Assembly: GCA_017465475.1 (NCBI GenBank)
Contig: JAFTWC010000050.1
Span: forward strand, 26,548-90,547
DNA from: Lachnospiraceae bacterium
Lineage (GTDB): Bacteria > Bacillota > Clostridia > Lachnospirales > Lachnospiraceae
Reading direction: 5' to 3'
Length of the DNA stretch: 64,000 nt
Part shown: positions 16,294 to 25,435 of the stretch, one piece after another
Layout of the letters: the number at the start of each line of letters is the position of its first letter
Position numbering within the stretch: position 1 is the stretch's first letter
The notes under the pieces: model-generated
What the model saw: only the letters and a program-made list of their open reading frames with translations
Databases searched by the model: none
What the model was told of the DNA's origin: nothing
Position numbers and translations under genes: made by a program

Positions 16294-16967
16294 GTACAAA
16301 ACGTATTGAGCAGTTGATTGAGGAGATTTTTGAGTTTGTAGAAAGCTGTAAGGCATCTGCATTCTCCAGCAACAAGGTAATTGTACCGAAGGAAGAGTTG
16401 TACGATTTACTGGACGAATTGCGTTTAAAGGTTCCGGAAGAGATTAAGCGTTGTCAGAAGATGATTGCAAACCGTGATGCGATTATTGCGGATGCAGAGG
16501 ATAAGGCAGCGGCTATTGAGCAGGCAGCAAGAGCCCAGGCCCAGGTAATGATTAACGAGAACGAGATTACCCAGCAGGCATATTATCAGGCCAATGAGAT
16601 GGTGCGTCAGGCTACAGAGCATGCAGAAGCCATCGTAGCACAGGCAGAGGAAACTGCCATGCAGTATCGGGAAGGTTCCATCGGTTATGCCAACAACACG
16701 TTGGGACATGTGGAGCAGTTACTTGCCTCCCAGTATGAAACCATCAAAGTATATACTGACAATATGTTAGATACCTTGCGCCACAGTCTTGAAGTAGTGG
16801 TAAGCGACCGTAGAGAAATGAATGGTGAGGCGGCACCGGAGGAGTTAGAGCCGCAGCAGCAGATGAGACAGCAGATGTCCCAACAGATGCCTCAGCAGGA
16901 GCAGGGGGAAGAGGATTTTGAGTTTGACGAGAATGTATTTCTGGACAATATCGATACCGAGGAATAG
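16290..16967 (+). CDS. Coiled-coil protein with a Gln-rich tail, function unknown
   Basis: The 225-residue product is helical, with long Ala/Glu/Gln-rich heptads from about residue 60 to 130 (such as [21 protein letters not shown]), resembling ATP synthase subunit b/H or DivIVA-type coiled coils. The C-terminus has an [15 protein letters not shown] glutamine run and an acidic end ([14 protein letters not shown]). No enzymatic motif is seen. It overlaps coaD by 4 nt, and its stop is 1 nt from the convergent ylbJ stop. A structural or division-related role is only a guess. Confidence 0.75.
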   Translation: MSTKRIEQLIEEIFEFVESCKASAFSSNKVIVPKEELYDLLDELRLKVPEEIKRCQKMIANRDAIIADAEDKAAAIEQAARAQAQVMINENEITQQAYYQANEMVRQATEHAEAIVAQAEETAMQYREGSIGYANNTLGHVEQLLASQYETIKVYTDNMLDTLRHSLEVVVSDRREMNGEAAPEELEPQQQMRQQMSQQMPQQEQGEEDFEFDENVFLDNIDTEE

Positions 16968-16968
16968 A

Positions 16969-17913
16969 TTATCGTAATGCCAGGTATCCGGCCATAAGCA
17001 GGCCGGCAAGCAATCCGGCGATAAATTTTGTAATCAGATAGTGTGCGAACGGGAGCTTTGTTCCCGCCAGCACACTTTTTGTTTGGGCGGCGGTGGACAG
17101 ACCTCCGAAGGTGACAAATCCGGTAACAAGACATAAAAGCAGTGTCTCCGGGAAGGAAGACGATGCCAAAGCGGTACTTCCGGTGGTGATTTCAAGAAAG
17201 GAACCAAGACCGGAAAGGAAAACGGACGGGAGCGGAAGTTTTTCCAAAAGCTTTGCCAGAACAGAGAAGAGCACAATGTAGCCCCCCACTTTTGTAAGCA
17301 CGGAAAAGGCCTGTTCGATGGCAGCATCCAAAAGCAGGAAGGAAAAGGTAAAAGAGGATTTTTTAGGGGAGATCGGAGAAACCCGCGGCTCGTTACTAGG
17401 AGTCTTTGGACGGGTAAGCTTGGCAGCAAGAACGGATGAAAGCGTAACGATACAAAGAACCGCATAGCGTAAATCAGGGCGTTCCAGTACGGTGACGGAA
17501 ATAAAGCCCAGTAAAAACAGAGGGCTTGGATTATTGCAAAGAGGCAGAAGATACTGCCCTTCTTTTTTTGTGATTTTTCCGGACAAAAGAAGAGAAGAGA
17601 TGGTTTTTGCACCTACCGGCAGACCGGCAAGCAGACCGATAACCACCGCATAACAGCCGGAGGCACTGCACCGGAAAACAGGGGACAGGACCGGGGCAAG
17701 CCGGAGGGCAATGCTGTCGGAAAGCCCGGTGGAGAGTAATAAGGAAGAAATAATCAAAAAGGGAAGCAGGCTTGGTAATACCTGATTGAACCAAAGAAGT
17801 AAACCGCTTTTGGCACCGGCCAGGGCGGTGTCGGGAAATAACAAAAGGCAGCAAAGAAAACAGAGCATGCCGCCTTTTACCAAATAAGAGCGAATTTTTT
17901 TGGATAGAGCCAT
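16969..17913 (-). CDS. ylbJ: Sporulation integral membrane protein YlbJ
   Basis: The 314-residue polytopic protein has the nucleoside-recognition (Gate) domain features seen in YlbJ: LLLWFNQVLPSLLPFLIISSLL, GLLAGLPVGAKTISSLLLSGKI, LPLCNNPSPLFLLGF and TGFVTFGGLSTAAQT. In Bacillus YlbJ is made under sigma E and is needed for heat-resistant spores. It starts 12 nt after the tmcAL stop on the same strand (GAGGC before ATG). Its neighbourhood with rsmD, coaD and tmcAL is the ylbH - ylbI - ylbJ - ylbM group of Firmicutes, here with the last two inverted. Confidence 0.9.
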   Translation of the reverse strand: MALSKKIRSYLVKGGMLCFLCCLLLFPDTALAGAKSGLLLWFNQVLPSLLPFLIISSLLLSTGLSDSIALRLAPVLSPVFRCSASGCYAVVIGLLAGLPVGAKTISSLLLSGKITKKEGQYLLPLCNNPSPLFLLGFISVTVLERPDLRYAVLCIVTLSSVLAAKLTRPKTPSNEPRVSPISPKKSSFTFSFLLLDAAIEQAFSVLTKVGGYIVLFSVLAKLLEKLPLPSVFLSGLGSFLEITTGSTALASSSFPETLLLCLVTGFVTFGGLSTAAQTKSVLAGTKLPFAHYLITKFIAGLLAGLLMAGYLALR

Positions 17914-17924
17914 AACTGCCTCAG

Positions 17925-19148
17925 TTAACTGTTTTTGATACTATATGAAAAATCTTCCGGTAAAAGAACTCCGTACTTTTGGTAAACTACCGCATTATAT
18001 AAGTCGGTAGCTGCAATGTCATAGGAAAGCAGACGGTTTTCTGCTTCATTACACCGCTTTCCCTTTTGAGCTAACTTTGTCAGAAGAGGAAGGGTGGCAG
18101 TGTTCTTCATCTGCTTTAATAAAGCTGTGGCAGGTTCCTGAAAACCGAGGATTCTGGCATAGCAGACTTCTTCGGCGCGGAATATATCCAGGGCTTCTTT
18201 GGTAAGGTTAAATAAAATGTGGAGAAGACAACGTTCTATCCGGGTTCGAGTGTATTGCTTGGTTTTGACGGAATCAAGAAAAGCTTCATAGTCACAGACC
18301 GGGAGGCGTTTTTTTAGTCTGCCGGCAAGTTCCGTCGAAACATCCGCATAAGACGTTAAGCAGTCTTTCTTTTGAATCAAGGCGTAGCGGTACAAGGAAA
18401 GGAAATCCTCCGAAAAAACCGGTGCGTACGGCTTTTTTGATAAAGTCCGGGCAGCGGCATCCGGCAGAGCGGATAAAAAGGCCTCCGAATAGGAGGTTTC
18501 ATTTTTCAGTAAGGTACGAAGAGCGGTTGCGGAAGCAAAACGGTCTTCGGTAACGACGGTATCATGATACCCTGCACCTATACGTTTGATGGCATATGGG
18601 GTGATACTACTGTGTTTGCGGTACAAGGCTTTACAATATTCCAAACCAAGAAGTGCATTGGGAGAGGAAAGAAGCGCCAGAGCTTCTTCGGACAAATAGG
18701 GCTGCGCTGCCGCCAATCGAGCCTTAGGAAAGGTTAGACCGTTTTTCAGACCTTCCTGCAGTACCTTCTTATAATCTGCCGGTTCGTTACAAAGAAATTC
18801 CGCAGTTTGTTGATATAACTCCATGGAAGCTTCTGCCTCCGTGCCGAAGCAAAGATAGTCCACACATCCCAGTTTTTCAAGAATGGTAACGGCACCTTCC
18901 GCAAAATATTCCGCACTGCCGGTAGCATAACAGAAGGGTAGCTCTAACACCACATCCGCGCCGCAAGCTAAAGCACATTCTGCTCTTGTAAATTTGTCAA
19001 AGCAGGCAGGAATTCCTCGTTCCGTAAAGTTTCCGCTCATAACGGCCACCACAAAATCCGCCCCGGTAACGCGGCGTGTTTCTTTGATGTGGTATTCGTG
19101 TCCCTTGTGGAAGGGATTGTACTCTACAATAATTCCTGCGACTTTCAT
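17925..19148 (-). CDS. tmcAL: tRNA(Met) cytidine acetate ligase TmcAL (YlbM)
   Basis: A 407-residue nucleotidyltransferase-fold protein opening MKVAGIIVEYNPFHKGHEYHI; the HxGH motif binds ATP. SGNFTERGIPACFDKFTRAECAL and ELPFCYATGSAEYFAEGAV are typical of the family. It uses acetate and ATP to form N4-acetylcytidine at the wobble position of elongator tRNA-Met. The frame extends to 19169, but AAAGGAGCAACTG lies 9 nt before the ATG at 19146-19148, which fixes the start. It is cotranscribed with ylbJ. Confidence 0.92.
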   Translation of the reverse strand: MKVAGIIVEYNPFHKGHEYHIKETRRVTGADFVVAVMSGNFTERGIPACFDKFTRAECALACGADVVLELPFCYATGSAEYFAEGAVTILEKLGCVDYLCFGTEAEASMELYQQTAEFLCNEPADYKKVLQEGLKNGLTFPKARLAAAQPYLSEEALALLSSPNALLGLEYCKALYRKHSSITPYAIKRIGAGYHDTVVTEDRFASATALRTLLKNETSYSEAFLSALPDAAARTLSKKPYAPVFSEDFLSLYRYALIQKKDCLTSYADVSTELAGRLKKRLPVCDYEAFLDSVKTKQYTRTRIERCLLHILFNLTKEALDIFRAEEVCYARILGFQEPATALLKQMKNTATLPLLTKLAQKGKRCNEAENRLLSYDIAATDLYNAVVYQKYGVLLPEDFSYSIKNS

Positions 19149-19232
19149 AAGCACAGTTGCTCCTTTCAAATCAGTGGTGGCAATCGGGAGTAGTTAACGG
19201 ATAGAAAGGTGAGTTTCTCACCGCAACAAGAA

Positions 19233-19859
19233 CTAGGCCCGGATATGCTTATAGTAATAAATGGCAAGCTGGGTGCGATCCCGGAGGTTAAGCTTTTCCA
19301 AGGTACTGCTTAGGTAATTTCGTACCGTACCCTCCGAAAGGAAAAGACTCTGTGCAATTTCTTTATTATTGAGTCCTTCTGCCACCAGTTTCATGATTTC
19401 AATCTCTTTTTCGTTTAGAGGGAGCTCCGATACATCCGGTTCTTTCGGTGCGGAAAGAATGTCCGGAATCTTTTTTACTACCTCACTTCCGAATACATTC
19501 TGCCCACCGTATACTGCATGGAGAGCAGGCACAATATGTTCAAAGTCCTGTTTTAGCAAGTAGCCTTTTGCCCCCAGTCTAAGTGCACGAATGATATACT
19601 CATCATCGGAAAAGGTAGTTAGAAATAGTATTTTGGCAGACGGGTCTGTAGCCAAAATAGTAGTGGCGGCGTCTAACCCGTTCATTCCTTCCATTCGGAT
19701 GTCCATGAGAAGAATGTCCGGTTGATGTTCTTTATAGAGGGCAATGGCTTCTGTGCCGTCTCTGCCTAAAGCAGGAACCGTAATGTCCGGTTCGGCTTCT
19801 AAAATAGTTTTTAAAGAAATGCCGACCACGCGGTCGTCGTCTACTACCAGTACTTTCAT
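19233..19859 (-). CDS. NarL/LuxR-family response regulator
   Basis: The 208-residue protein has a receiver domain with acidic residues VVDDD at the N-terminus, the phosphoacceptor Asp53 in LLMDIRMEG, and the conserved Lys in GYLLKQD. The C-terminal LuxR-type helix-turn-helix is LPLNEKEIEIMKLVAEGLNNKEIAQ and onward. It pairs with the histidine kinase gene 9 nt upstream and probably controls the divergent ABC exporter at 21143. Confidence 0.95.
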   Translation of the reverse strand: MKVLVVDDDRVVGISLKTILEAEPDITVPALGRDGTEAIALYKEHQPDILLMDIRMEGMNGLDAATTILATDPSAKILFLTTFSDDEYIIRALRLGAKGYLLKQDFEHIVPALHAVYGGQNVFGSEVVKKIPDILSAPKEPDVSELPLNEKEIEIMKLVAEGLNNKEIAQSLFLSEGTVRNYLSSTLEKLNLRDRTQLAIYYYKHIRA

Positions 19860-19868
19860 AAAATCCTC

Positions 19869-20933
19869 CTAATTGTGGTCCTTTGGAACGGATACGAAAA
19901 TATGGAATCCGTTCTGGGTGGAAATGCGAATGGTGCCCTTTAAGGCAGAAACACGGGCCTGCATGTTGTCTAAGCCCATACCGGCATGTTCGCCGGAAAG
20001 GGCAATGTCGGTACCGTTATCTGCAATGGAAAGACGGTACATGGATGAGTATTCCTTCATGCTGATCCGGATGGTATCTCCGTTGCTGTGTTTAGCAATA
20101 TTGGAAAGAGCTTCTTTGGTGATGGTAAGGAAACAATAGGTTACCGCCACCGGAAGTTCCGGAGCAATATCATATTCAAATTGTGTCCGGTATGCCGTGA
20201 AATCTGCCAACAGTTGTTTGGCGGAAGTTTCCAAATCCAGTGCATCGTCTCTTAAATCGTGGACACTGTTCCGAATTCCCTGCATGGCGGCGTCCAGACT
20301 TTCTTTTAATAACAGTAAGGATTCGTCGTCTTTTTTTACCGTCAGCATGGCACCCACCTGAAGTAAGGAACGGGACAGTAAATGTCCCACGTTATCGTGA
20401 ATCTCTCTGGCAATACGGGTACGCTCCTGCAGGGTGGCAATTTTGATTTGCGCATCCTGGTTTTCAATTAAGGTTTGGGCCTGTTCCTTTAGGGAAAGGC
20501 GTTCTTCCGTGTCGGAATCCCGAAGGGAAATATAGTTTGCACTCATATCGGAATACTGACGTTCTCTGTAGGATAACAGTAAAGCCACACAAAGCAAAAA
20601 TAAAATAAGAAAACCGGTGACAAGGGATGCAGCAAGAAAGAAATACCGGAGAACCGGAAGGAGTGCACAAAGCAGTGCCGGCGTAGGTTTCTTCACACAA
20701 AGGGGATAACAAAGTACCGGAAGGAAAAACAGTACATCCGGAATAAAAAGACTAAGAACCACTCCTAAGCCGAATAATCCGTAGGAGAAGGGCAGGGAGG
20801 AAACCAGTTCTTCCGCAGCCAGTGCAATAAAGACGAAGAGCAGGAGGATAATGGGAGTTATGGCCGGCTCTGTGGTGAGCAGCAATACAAGACCAAAAAG
20901 TAACAGTATGATTTTATCAACGATTCCTCGCAC
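19869..20933 (-). CDS. NarL-type sensor histidine kinase
   Basis: About 354 residues when started at the GTG at 20931-20933, which has AAAGGAGGAA at good spacing; the frame is open to 21038 without support. The N-terminal 120 residues form five or six transmembrane segments with no large outside domain, the intramembrane-sensing type common near ABC exporters. The HisKA_3 dimerisation box RTRIAREIHDNVGHLLSR contains the phosphoacceptor His179. The HATPase region includes TKEALSNIAKHS and a GMGLDNMQARV G box. It would phosphorylate the adjacent LuxR-type regulator. Confidence 0.93.
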   Translation of the reverse strand: MRGIVDKIILLLFGLVLLLTTEPAITPIILLLFVFIALAAEELVSSLPFSYGLFGLGVVLSLFIPDVLFFLPVLCYPLCVKKPTPALLCALLPVLRYFFLAASLVTGFLILFLLCVALLLSYRERQYSDMSANYISLRDSDTEERLSLKEQAQTLIENQDAQIKIATLQERTRIAREIHDNVGHLLSRSLLQVGAMLTVKKDDESLLLLKESLDAAMQGIRNSVHDLRDDALDLETSAKQLLADFTAYRTQFEYDIAPELPVAVTYCFLTITKEALSNIAKHSNGDTIRISMKEYSSMYRLSIADNGTDIALSGEHAGMGLDNMQARVSALKGTIRISTQNGFHIFVSVPKDHN

Positions 20934-21031
20934 GGAACTTCCTCCTTTCTGCTTTCCGGGATAAATATGCCATAAGTTTAATCTAACAATCAGTGTACCA
21001 TAGTTTCTTCTGATTGAAAAGCAAAAAACAA

Positions 21032-21045
21032 ATGACATTTGTCAT
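21032..21045. promoter_or_regulatory. Palindromic operator candidate ATGACA-TT-TGTCAT
   Basis: A perfect 6-bp inverted repeat with a 2-nt centre lies between the divergent histidine kinase and ABC exporter genes, with a further TTGACA at 21055-21060 and an extended -10 (TGG TATGAT, 21089-21097) toward the exporter. Its size and place suit a dimeric LuxR-type regulator binding site. Confidence 0.45.
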
Positions 21046-21088
21046 ATTCTCTTTTTGACAAACGACACTGGAATGTGATTTTTATCTT

Positions 21089-21097
21089 TGGTATGAT
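21089..21097 (+). promoter_or_regulatory. Extended -10 promoter of the ABC exporter operon
   Basis: TGG followed by TATGAT at 21092-21097 lies 46 nt before the start codon. No -35 hexamer is at correct spacing (the TTGACA is 31 nt away), which fits a promoter that needs an activator. Confidence 0.45.
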
Positions 21098-21142
21098 AGG
21101 GGCATAAGATGCGAAACCGTGTTAGAGATGAAAGGAGACACT

Positions 21143-22090
21143 ATGAATACAGTTGTTAAGATTGAAAATTTGGTAAAGCGGTATAAGGAACTGGTGGCAG
21201 TGGACCACATGAATCTGGCCATTGAGCAAGGGGAGATTTTCGGACTGTTGGGACCTAACGGCAGCGGAAAGTCTACCATCATCAATTGCCTGCTTTCTTT
21301 AACCAGTTATGACAAGGGAGAAATCACCGTATTCGGAGAAAAGATGCGGGCGGACAATTACTCCGTGAAGGGACGTATCGGCGTGGTACTTCAGAACGTA
21401 GCCGTGTTTGACGAGCTTACGGTATACGAGAATATCGATTACTTTTGTAGCTTGTATATAAAGGATAAGGCAAAGAGAAAGGAATTGGTAAAAGAGGCCA
21501 TTGCTTTTGTCGGGCTGGAGGACTTTGTGAAGTTCTATCCGAAGAAGCTTTCCGGTGGTCTTCTTCGCCGTCTGAATATTGCTTGTGGTATTGCCCATAA
21601 ACCGGAGCTGATTATTTTCGATGAGCCTACGGTGGCAGTAGACCCTCAGAGCCGTAACAAGATTTTGGAGGGAATTCAGGAGCTAAATCGTCAGGGGGCG
21701 ACAGTAATTTATACCTCTCACTATATGGAAGAAGTGGAGCAGATTTGTTCCAGAATTGCCATTATTGATAAGGGACAGCTGGTGGCTACCGGAACCAAGG
21801 AAGAGTTAAAGAGTATGATTCAGACCGGTGAAACCATTCGTGTGGAAGTGCCGGAGATGACCGACGAAGTATTGTTTGGACTTGAGAAGCTTTCTCATGT
21901 ACTTTCCGTGGAGTATAACGAAGGATTGGCTACCATTAAGTGCAGCGGAGGCAGACACAATGTGTTGCATGTATTGGAGTACTTAAACAACACGGAAACT
22001 TCCTTCGGAAGAGTGTTTGCGGAGCAGCCGACGTTAAACGATGTGTTCCTTGAGATTACCGGTAAGGAACTCCGGGACGAAGTACAGTAA
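21143..22090 (+). CDS. ABC transporter ATP-binding protein, ABC-2 exporter type
   Basis: The 315-residue ATPase has Walker A GLLGPNGSGKST, signature LSGGLLRRLN (a variant of LSGGQ), Walker B LIIFDEPT and the H-loop TSHYMEEVEQ. The last 80 residues form the accessory C-terminal domain of DrrA/CcmA-type exporters. The start at 21143 is set by GAAAGGAGACACT. Two permease genes follow without gaps, giving a three-gene exporter under the divergent two-component system. Substrate is unknown; drugs, peptides or lipids are typical. Confidence 0.93.
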   Translation: MNTVVKIENLVKRYKELVAVDHMNLAIEQGEIFGLLGPNGSGKSTIINCLLSLTSYDKGEITVFGEKMRADNYSVKGRIGVVLQNVAVFDELTVYENIDYFCSLYIKDKAKRKELVKEAIAFVGLEDFVKFYPKKLSGGLLRRLNIACGIAHKPELIIFDEPTVAVDPQSRNKILEGIQELNRQGATVIYTSHYMEEVEQICSRIAIIDKGQLVATGTKEELKSMIQTGETIRVEVPEMTDEVLFGLEKLSHVLSVEYNEGLATIKCSGGRHNVLHVLEYLNNTETSFGRVFAEQPTLNDVFLEITGKELRDEVQ

Positions 22091-22101
22091 GGGGGATGAC
22101 T

Positions 22102-23253
22102 ATGGTTTACTATTTGTATCGCGTAAAGCGGTTATTTCGGAATAAAATTTTGTTTTTCTGGTCCATTATTTTTCCGCTTGTGTTGGCAACCTTTTTTAAA
22201 CTGGCCTTTTCCGCCATTACGGAAAAGGATTGGGGATTTGATACCATTGCGGTGGCAGTGACCACAGAAGAGGGAAGCACTCCGGATGAGATGTTGATTT
22301 CCTTCTTGGAAGAAATGAAAAATGAGGATCAGGCGTTTTTTGAAGTGACGGAAACAGATCCGGAAACAGCGGACCGGATGCTTTCCGAAAAAGAAGTGAC
22401 CGCAGTAATCGTAGTGGGAGAAGAAACGGTGATAAAACTTCGGGAAAACGGATTGGATTCCACTGTAGTAAAGACGGTCATTGACGGTTATTTACAGAGT
22501 AAGGACATTTTTATGGAAGCGGCTGTGACGGGAAAACTGGCCCAGGTGACAGAAGCGTTTTCCGACGAGATGGAAACCCTTGCGGTGAGAGAATTTAAGG
22601 GAGCGAGTAAAGATCCTTTAATACAGTATTTCCAGGCACTTATTGCTATGGCTAGCTTATACGGAGCTATGTATGGGCTTATGAATTCCAATGAGCTGAA
22701 TACGAAGGCAAATACTGCGGATGTGGCAGCGAGACGTTTAGCTTCCCCGATGAAAAAGATTCCCACGGTACTTGCGGATGTGGCAGCGGCATTTACCATT
22801 CAGTATGTTCAGTTTTTGATTATTATTGCGTATTACCTGTTGGTGTTAAAGGTGGATTTCGGCACCATAAACGGTTGGTTGTTCCTTGGGGGAGCGGCAT
22901 ATAGTTTGTTTGGTGTGTTAATCGGTTATTGTATCGGCAGTGTGGTAAGACAAAAGGAAAATATTCAGAATGCCCTTATGATGGGAACGGTGATGTTCAG
23001 TAGTTTTCTTGCGGGACTTATGGTAGGTGGTCTTCGTATTACCATTGAACTTTCGGCACCGATTGTAAATCGGATTAATCCGGCTACTTTGATTGCGGAT
23101 TCCATGCAGGCTCTTTGTATTATGAGGGATATGGACCGTTTTGCAACATGTATGATAGGCATCTTGATTTGGTGCGTAGCCTTGATTGTGGTGAGTGTAC
23201 TTGCTATGGGATTTCGTCAGATGGCAGAAGGAAGGAGAGTGAAGAATGTATGA
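22102..23253 (+). CDS. ABC-2 type transporter permease 1
   Basis: About 383 residues. One N-terminal transmembrane helix (ILFFWSIIFPLVLATFFKLAF), a soluble outside domain of roughly 150 residues, then five helices including GGAAYSLFGVLIGYCIGSVV and FSSFLAGLMVGG. This is the YhgE/ABC2_membrane_3 layout. The ATG at 22102 has GGGGG 6 nt upstream; 22096 is also possible. It overlaps the second permease gene in an ATGA arrangement and should form a heterodimer with it. Confidence 0.88.
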   Translation: MVYYLYRVKRLFRNKILFFWSIIFPLVLATFFKLAFSAITEKDWGFDTIAVAVTTEEGSTPDEMLISFLEEMKNEDQAFFEVTETDPETADRMLSEKEVTAVIVVGEETVIKLRENGLDSTVVKTVIDGYLQSKDIFMEAAVTGKLAQVTEAFSDEMETLAVREFKGASKDPLIQYFQALIAMASLYGAMYGLMNSNELNTKANTADVAARRLASPMKKIPTVLADVAAAFTIQYVQFLIIIAYYLLVLKVDFGTINGWLFLGGAAYSLFGVLIGYCIGSVVRQKENIQNALMMGTVMFSSFLAGLMVGGLRITIELSAPIVNRINPATLIADSMQALCIMRDMDRFATCMIGILIWCVALIVVSVLAMGFRQMAEGRRVKNV

Positions 23254-24380
23254 AAACCGTGTTTAAAATAGCAAAAAAGGCATTGCCGGCGGCAAGCATA
23301 TACTTCTGCATTTTCTGCGGTCTGATGATTGCATTCACTTTTTTGGCAGGAAAGGATCAGGAGAAAAACTTTCAGGCAACAAAGCTTGATATTTTGTTGG
23401 AGGATAAGGACAATTCGGTACTGTCGGAGGCACTTACGGAGTATTTGGGAAAAGAGAATGAGGTATCCGAAGACTTTAACAGAGAACTGGTGTCGGAACT
23501 TATTTTTAACGGTGTATCGGATTACGTGGTCTACATTGAGGATGGCTTTGAAGAAAAATTTCTCTCCGGTGAGCAAGGTGGTTTGGAACGGCAAAGTATC
23601 CGTGCCAATGTGGCGTTTTTGGATGAAAAGATAGAACTGTTTTTCCGCTATGTACGAGCAGAACTGGCGCTGGGGAAAACCACGGAAGAAGCCTGTAAGG
23701 CAGTGCTGTTAAACTGTGAGAAACAGGCAAAGACGGTGGTGACCTCCGATAAAGGACAGAGCATGCTGTCACCGGGATATTATTTCTTTACGTATATTTC
23801 TTATATTTTGCCGGCCATTTTGATTATGGTGTTAGGCCCGATTATGAATGCCTACTATAAAAAGGAAATAAAGATGCGTACGGATTGCGGTAAGTTAAGT
23901 ACCCGTAAGCAAAATATTGCAATTGTAAGCGGAATTGCAGCGGTGGCCATGATGCTTTGGGGGTTATTAATGATTATGGGAGTTTGTATTTATGGAAGAG
24001 ATTTTACAGTGTCTACGTACCTGTGCGGTATGTTTAACAGCTTTTTATTCCTGCTTGTGTCTGTGGCAATTTCTGTGTTAATCGGCGTATTGGTAAGGGG
24101 CGGAGATGCCTTAAACGGAGCAAGCAACTTAATCGGTATGGGAATGGCATTTATGTGCGGTGTGTTCGTACCGTCGGAAATGTTGCCGGACGGAGTAAAC
24201 AAGTTTGCGGAATTTTTACCGGCAAGCTGGTATATGAAAAACGTAAGGATGTTGTATGAAACGGATAATATGGCGGATGTGATAGGGGAATACCTTGGAA
24301 ATTGTGGTGTGATTGCGATTTTTGCGGTGGCAATCTTCTGCATTTTCCTGGTGTTTGTAAAGAGAAAGAGAGTGGTGTAA
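23250..24380 (+). CDS. ABC-2 type transporter permease 2
   Basis: A 376-residue protein with the same plan as the preceding one: an N-terminal helix (SIYFCIFCGLMIAFTFLAG), an outside domain containing DSTVLSEAL-like segments, and a C-terminal five-helix bundle. The start ATG at 23250 overlaps the upstream stop and has GGAAGGAG 11 nt before it. The frame is open to 23115, inside the first permease, but that is not a credible start. A strong terminator ends the operon. Confidence 0.88.
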   Translation: MKTVFKIAKKALPAASIYFCIFCGLMIAFTFLAGKDQEKNFQATKLDILLEDKDNSVLSEALTEYLGKENEVSEDFNRELVSELIFNGVSDYVVYIEDGFEEKFLSGEQGGLERQSIRANVAFLDEKIELFFRYVRAELALGKTTEEACKAVLLNCEKQAKTVVTSDKGQSMLSPGYYFFTYISYILPAILIMVLGPIMNAYYKKEIKMRTDCGKLSTRKQNIAIVSGIAAVAMMLWGLLMIMGVCIYGRDFTVSTYLCGMFNSFLFLLVSVAISVLIGVLVRGGDALNGASNLIGMGMAFMCGVFVPSEMLPDGVNKFAEFLPASWYMKNVRMLYETDNMADVIGEYLGNCGVIAIFAVAIFCIFLVFVKRKRVV

Positions 24381-24421
24381 GGAGGATTTGATTCTTTAAG
24401 TTAAGAGATGGTTAGGAAAGT

Positions 24422-24467
24422 GGCTGTGTATGTATTTTTAAGCAAAGAATACATACACGGCCTTTTT
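24422..24467 (+). terminator. Terminator of the ABC exporter operon
   Basis: A 15-bp stem (24422-24436 with 24448-24462, one G-U) around an 11-nt loop, followed by T5. Confidence 0.9.
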
Positions 24468-24528
24468 GGCGTTTGTACAGTATAAAATAAACATTTCTTA
24501 TTATTTTATGAAAAAAGAGTAAACTTCA

Positions 24529-24556
24529 TTGACAGAGCGTTTTCTTGTTTTATAAT
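24529..24556 (+). promoter_or_regulatory. Promoter of the DUF5685 - J - DnaK operon
   Basis: A consensus TTGACA at 24529-24534 and a consensus TATAAT at 24551-24556 with 16-nt spacing, the best sigma A match in the window. No CIRCE-like inverted repeat (TTAGCACTC type) is seen here, so HrcA control of this DnaK operon is unlikely. Confidence 0.85.
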
Positions 24557-24604
24557 TAAAAAATAGAATTTTTCAGATAATTGGAAGTGGAGGCATGTAC
24601 AGTC

Positions 24605-25435
24605 ATGTTCGGGTATATTATTTGTAATAAGTCAGGATTGTCGGAAGAAGAGTTTGCGAGATACCGAAGATTTTATTGCGGTGTGTGTAAATCTTTAGAG
24701 AAGAAATTTGGTCAGATGGGGCAATTCTGTTTGAGTTTTGATATGACGTTTTTGGCGTTATTTTTGTCTTCTATGTATGAGCCGGAAGAAAGAAGAAGTC
24801 GTTTTTTATGTCCGGCTCATCCTGTACATAAAAGAGAAGCGGTGGAACAGGAATTTACAGAGTATGCGGCAGATATGACAGTGGCTCTTTCTTATCATAA
24901 ATGCCTGGATGATTGGGCGGATGAGAAAAAGTCGGGAAAGCGGTTGTATGGGAAATTATTGGAAAAGCATTATGAGGGAGTAAAATTACGTTATCCAAAG
25001 CAGTGCAGCGTAATTGAGGAAAGCTTAAAGGAACTGATGAGGTTGGAAAAAGAAGCACCGGCGGAAGTAGATGCCATATTGCAGTGCTCCGGAAAAATGT
25101 TATCGGAAGTATTTGTATATCGTGAAGACTTTTGGAGCAATAGTTTACGTGAATTCGGCTACGCGTTGGGACGGTTTATTTATCTTATGGATGCAGCGAT
25201 GGATTACGAAAAGGATAAGAAAAAGAAAAACTATAATCCGCTGTTTTTCATGGATAAACAGCCGGAGGATGCGGAGGAGCTTCTGACGATGTTAATCGGT
25301 GATGCAACGCAGATTTATGAAAAGTTGCCGATGGTACAGGATGCACACCTTATCGGGAATATTTTGTATGGGGGAGTATGGCAGCAGTATTACACTAAAA
25401 TAAAGGAGAAAAAAGATGGTAACGGATCCGTATAA
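24605..25435 (+). CDS. DUF5685 family protein
   Basis: The 276-residue protein begins MFGYIICNKSGLSEEEFARY and has the YCGVCKSLEKKFG motif typical of DUF5685, whose two cysteines suggest metal or redox chemistry. The family is rich in helices, and its function is not known to me. The start is the ATG at 24605; GGAGG at 24588-24592 is 12 nt away, slightly far. The next gene starts inside its last 20 nt, and the operon goes on with a J-domain protein and a DnaK, so a role with that chaperone pair is inferred. Confidence 0.8.
   Translation: MFGYIICNKSGLSEEEFARYRRFYCGVCKSLEKKFGQMGQFCLSFDMTFLALFLSSMYEPEERRSRFLCPAHPVHKREAVEQEFTEYAADMTVALSYHKCLDDWADEKKSGKRLYGKLLEKHYEGVKLRYPKQCSVIEESLKELMRLEKEAPAEVDAILQCSGKMLSEVFVYREDFWSNSLREFGYALGRFIYLMDAAMDYEKDKKKKNYNPLFFMDKQPEDAEELLTMLIGDATQIYEKLPMVQDAHLIGNILYGGVWQQYYTKIKEKKDGNGSV

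Noticed and set aside
21055-21097. TTGACA with TATGAT as a normal promoter
   Set aside because: Spacing is 31 nt, far beyond the 16-18 nt range; kept only as an extended -10 promoter with possible operator half-site.
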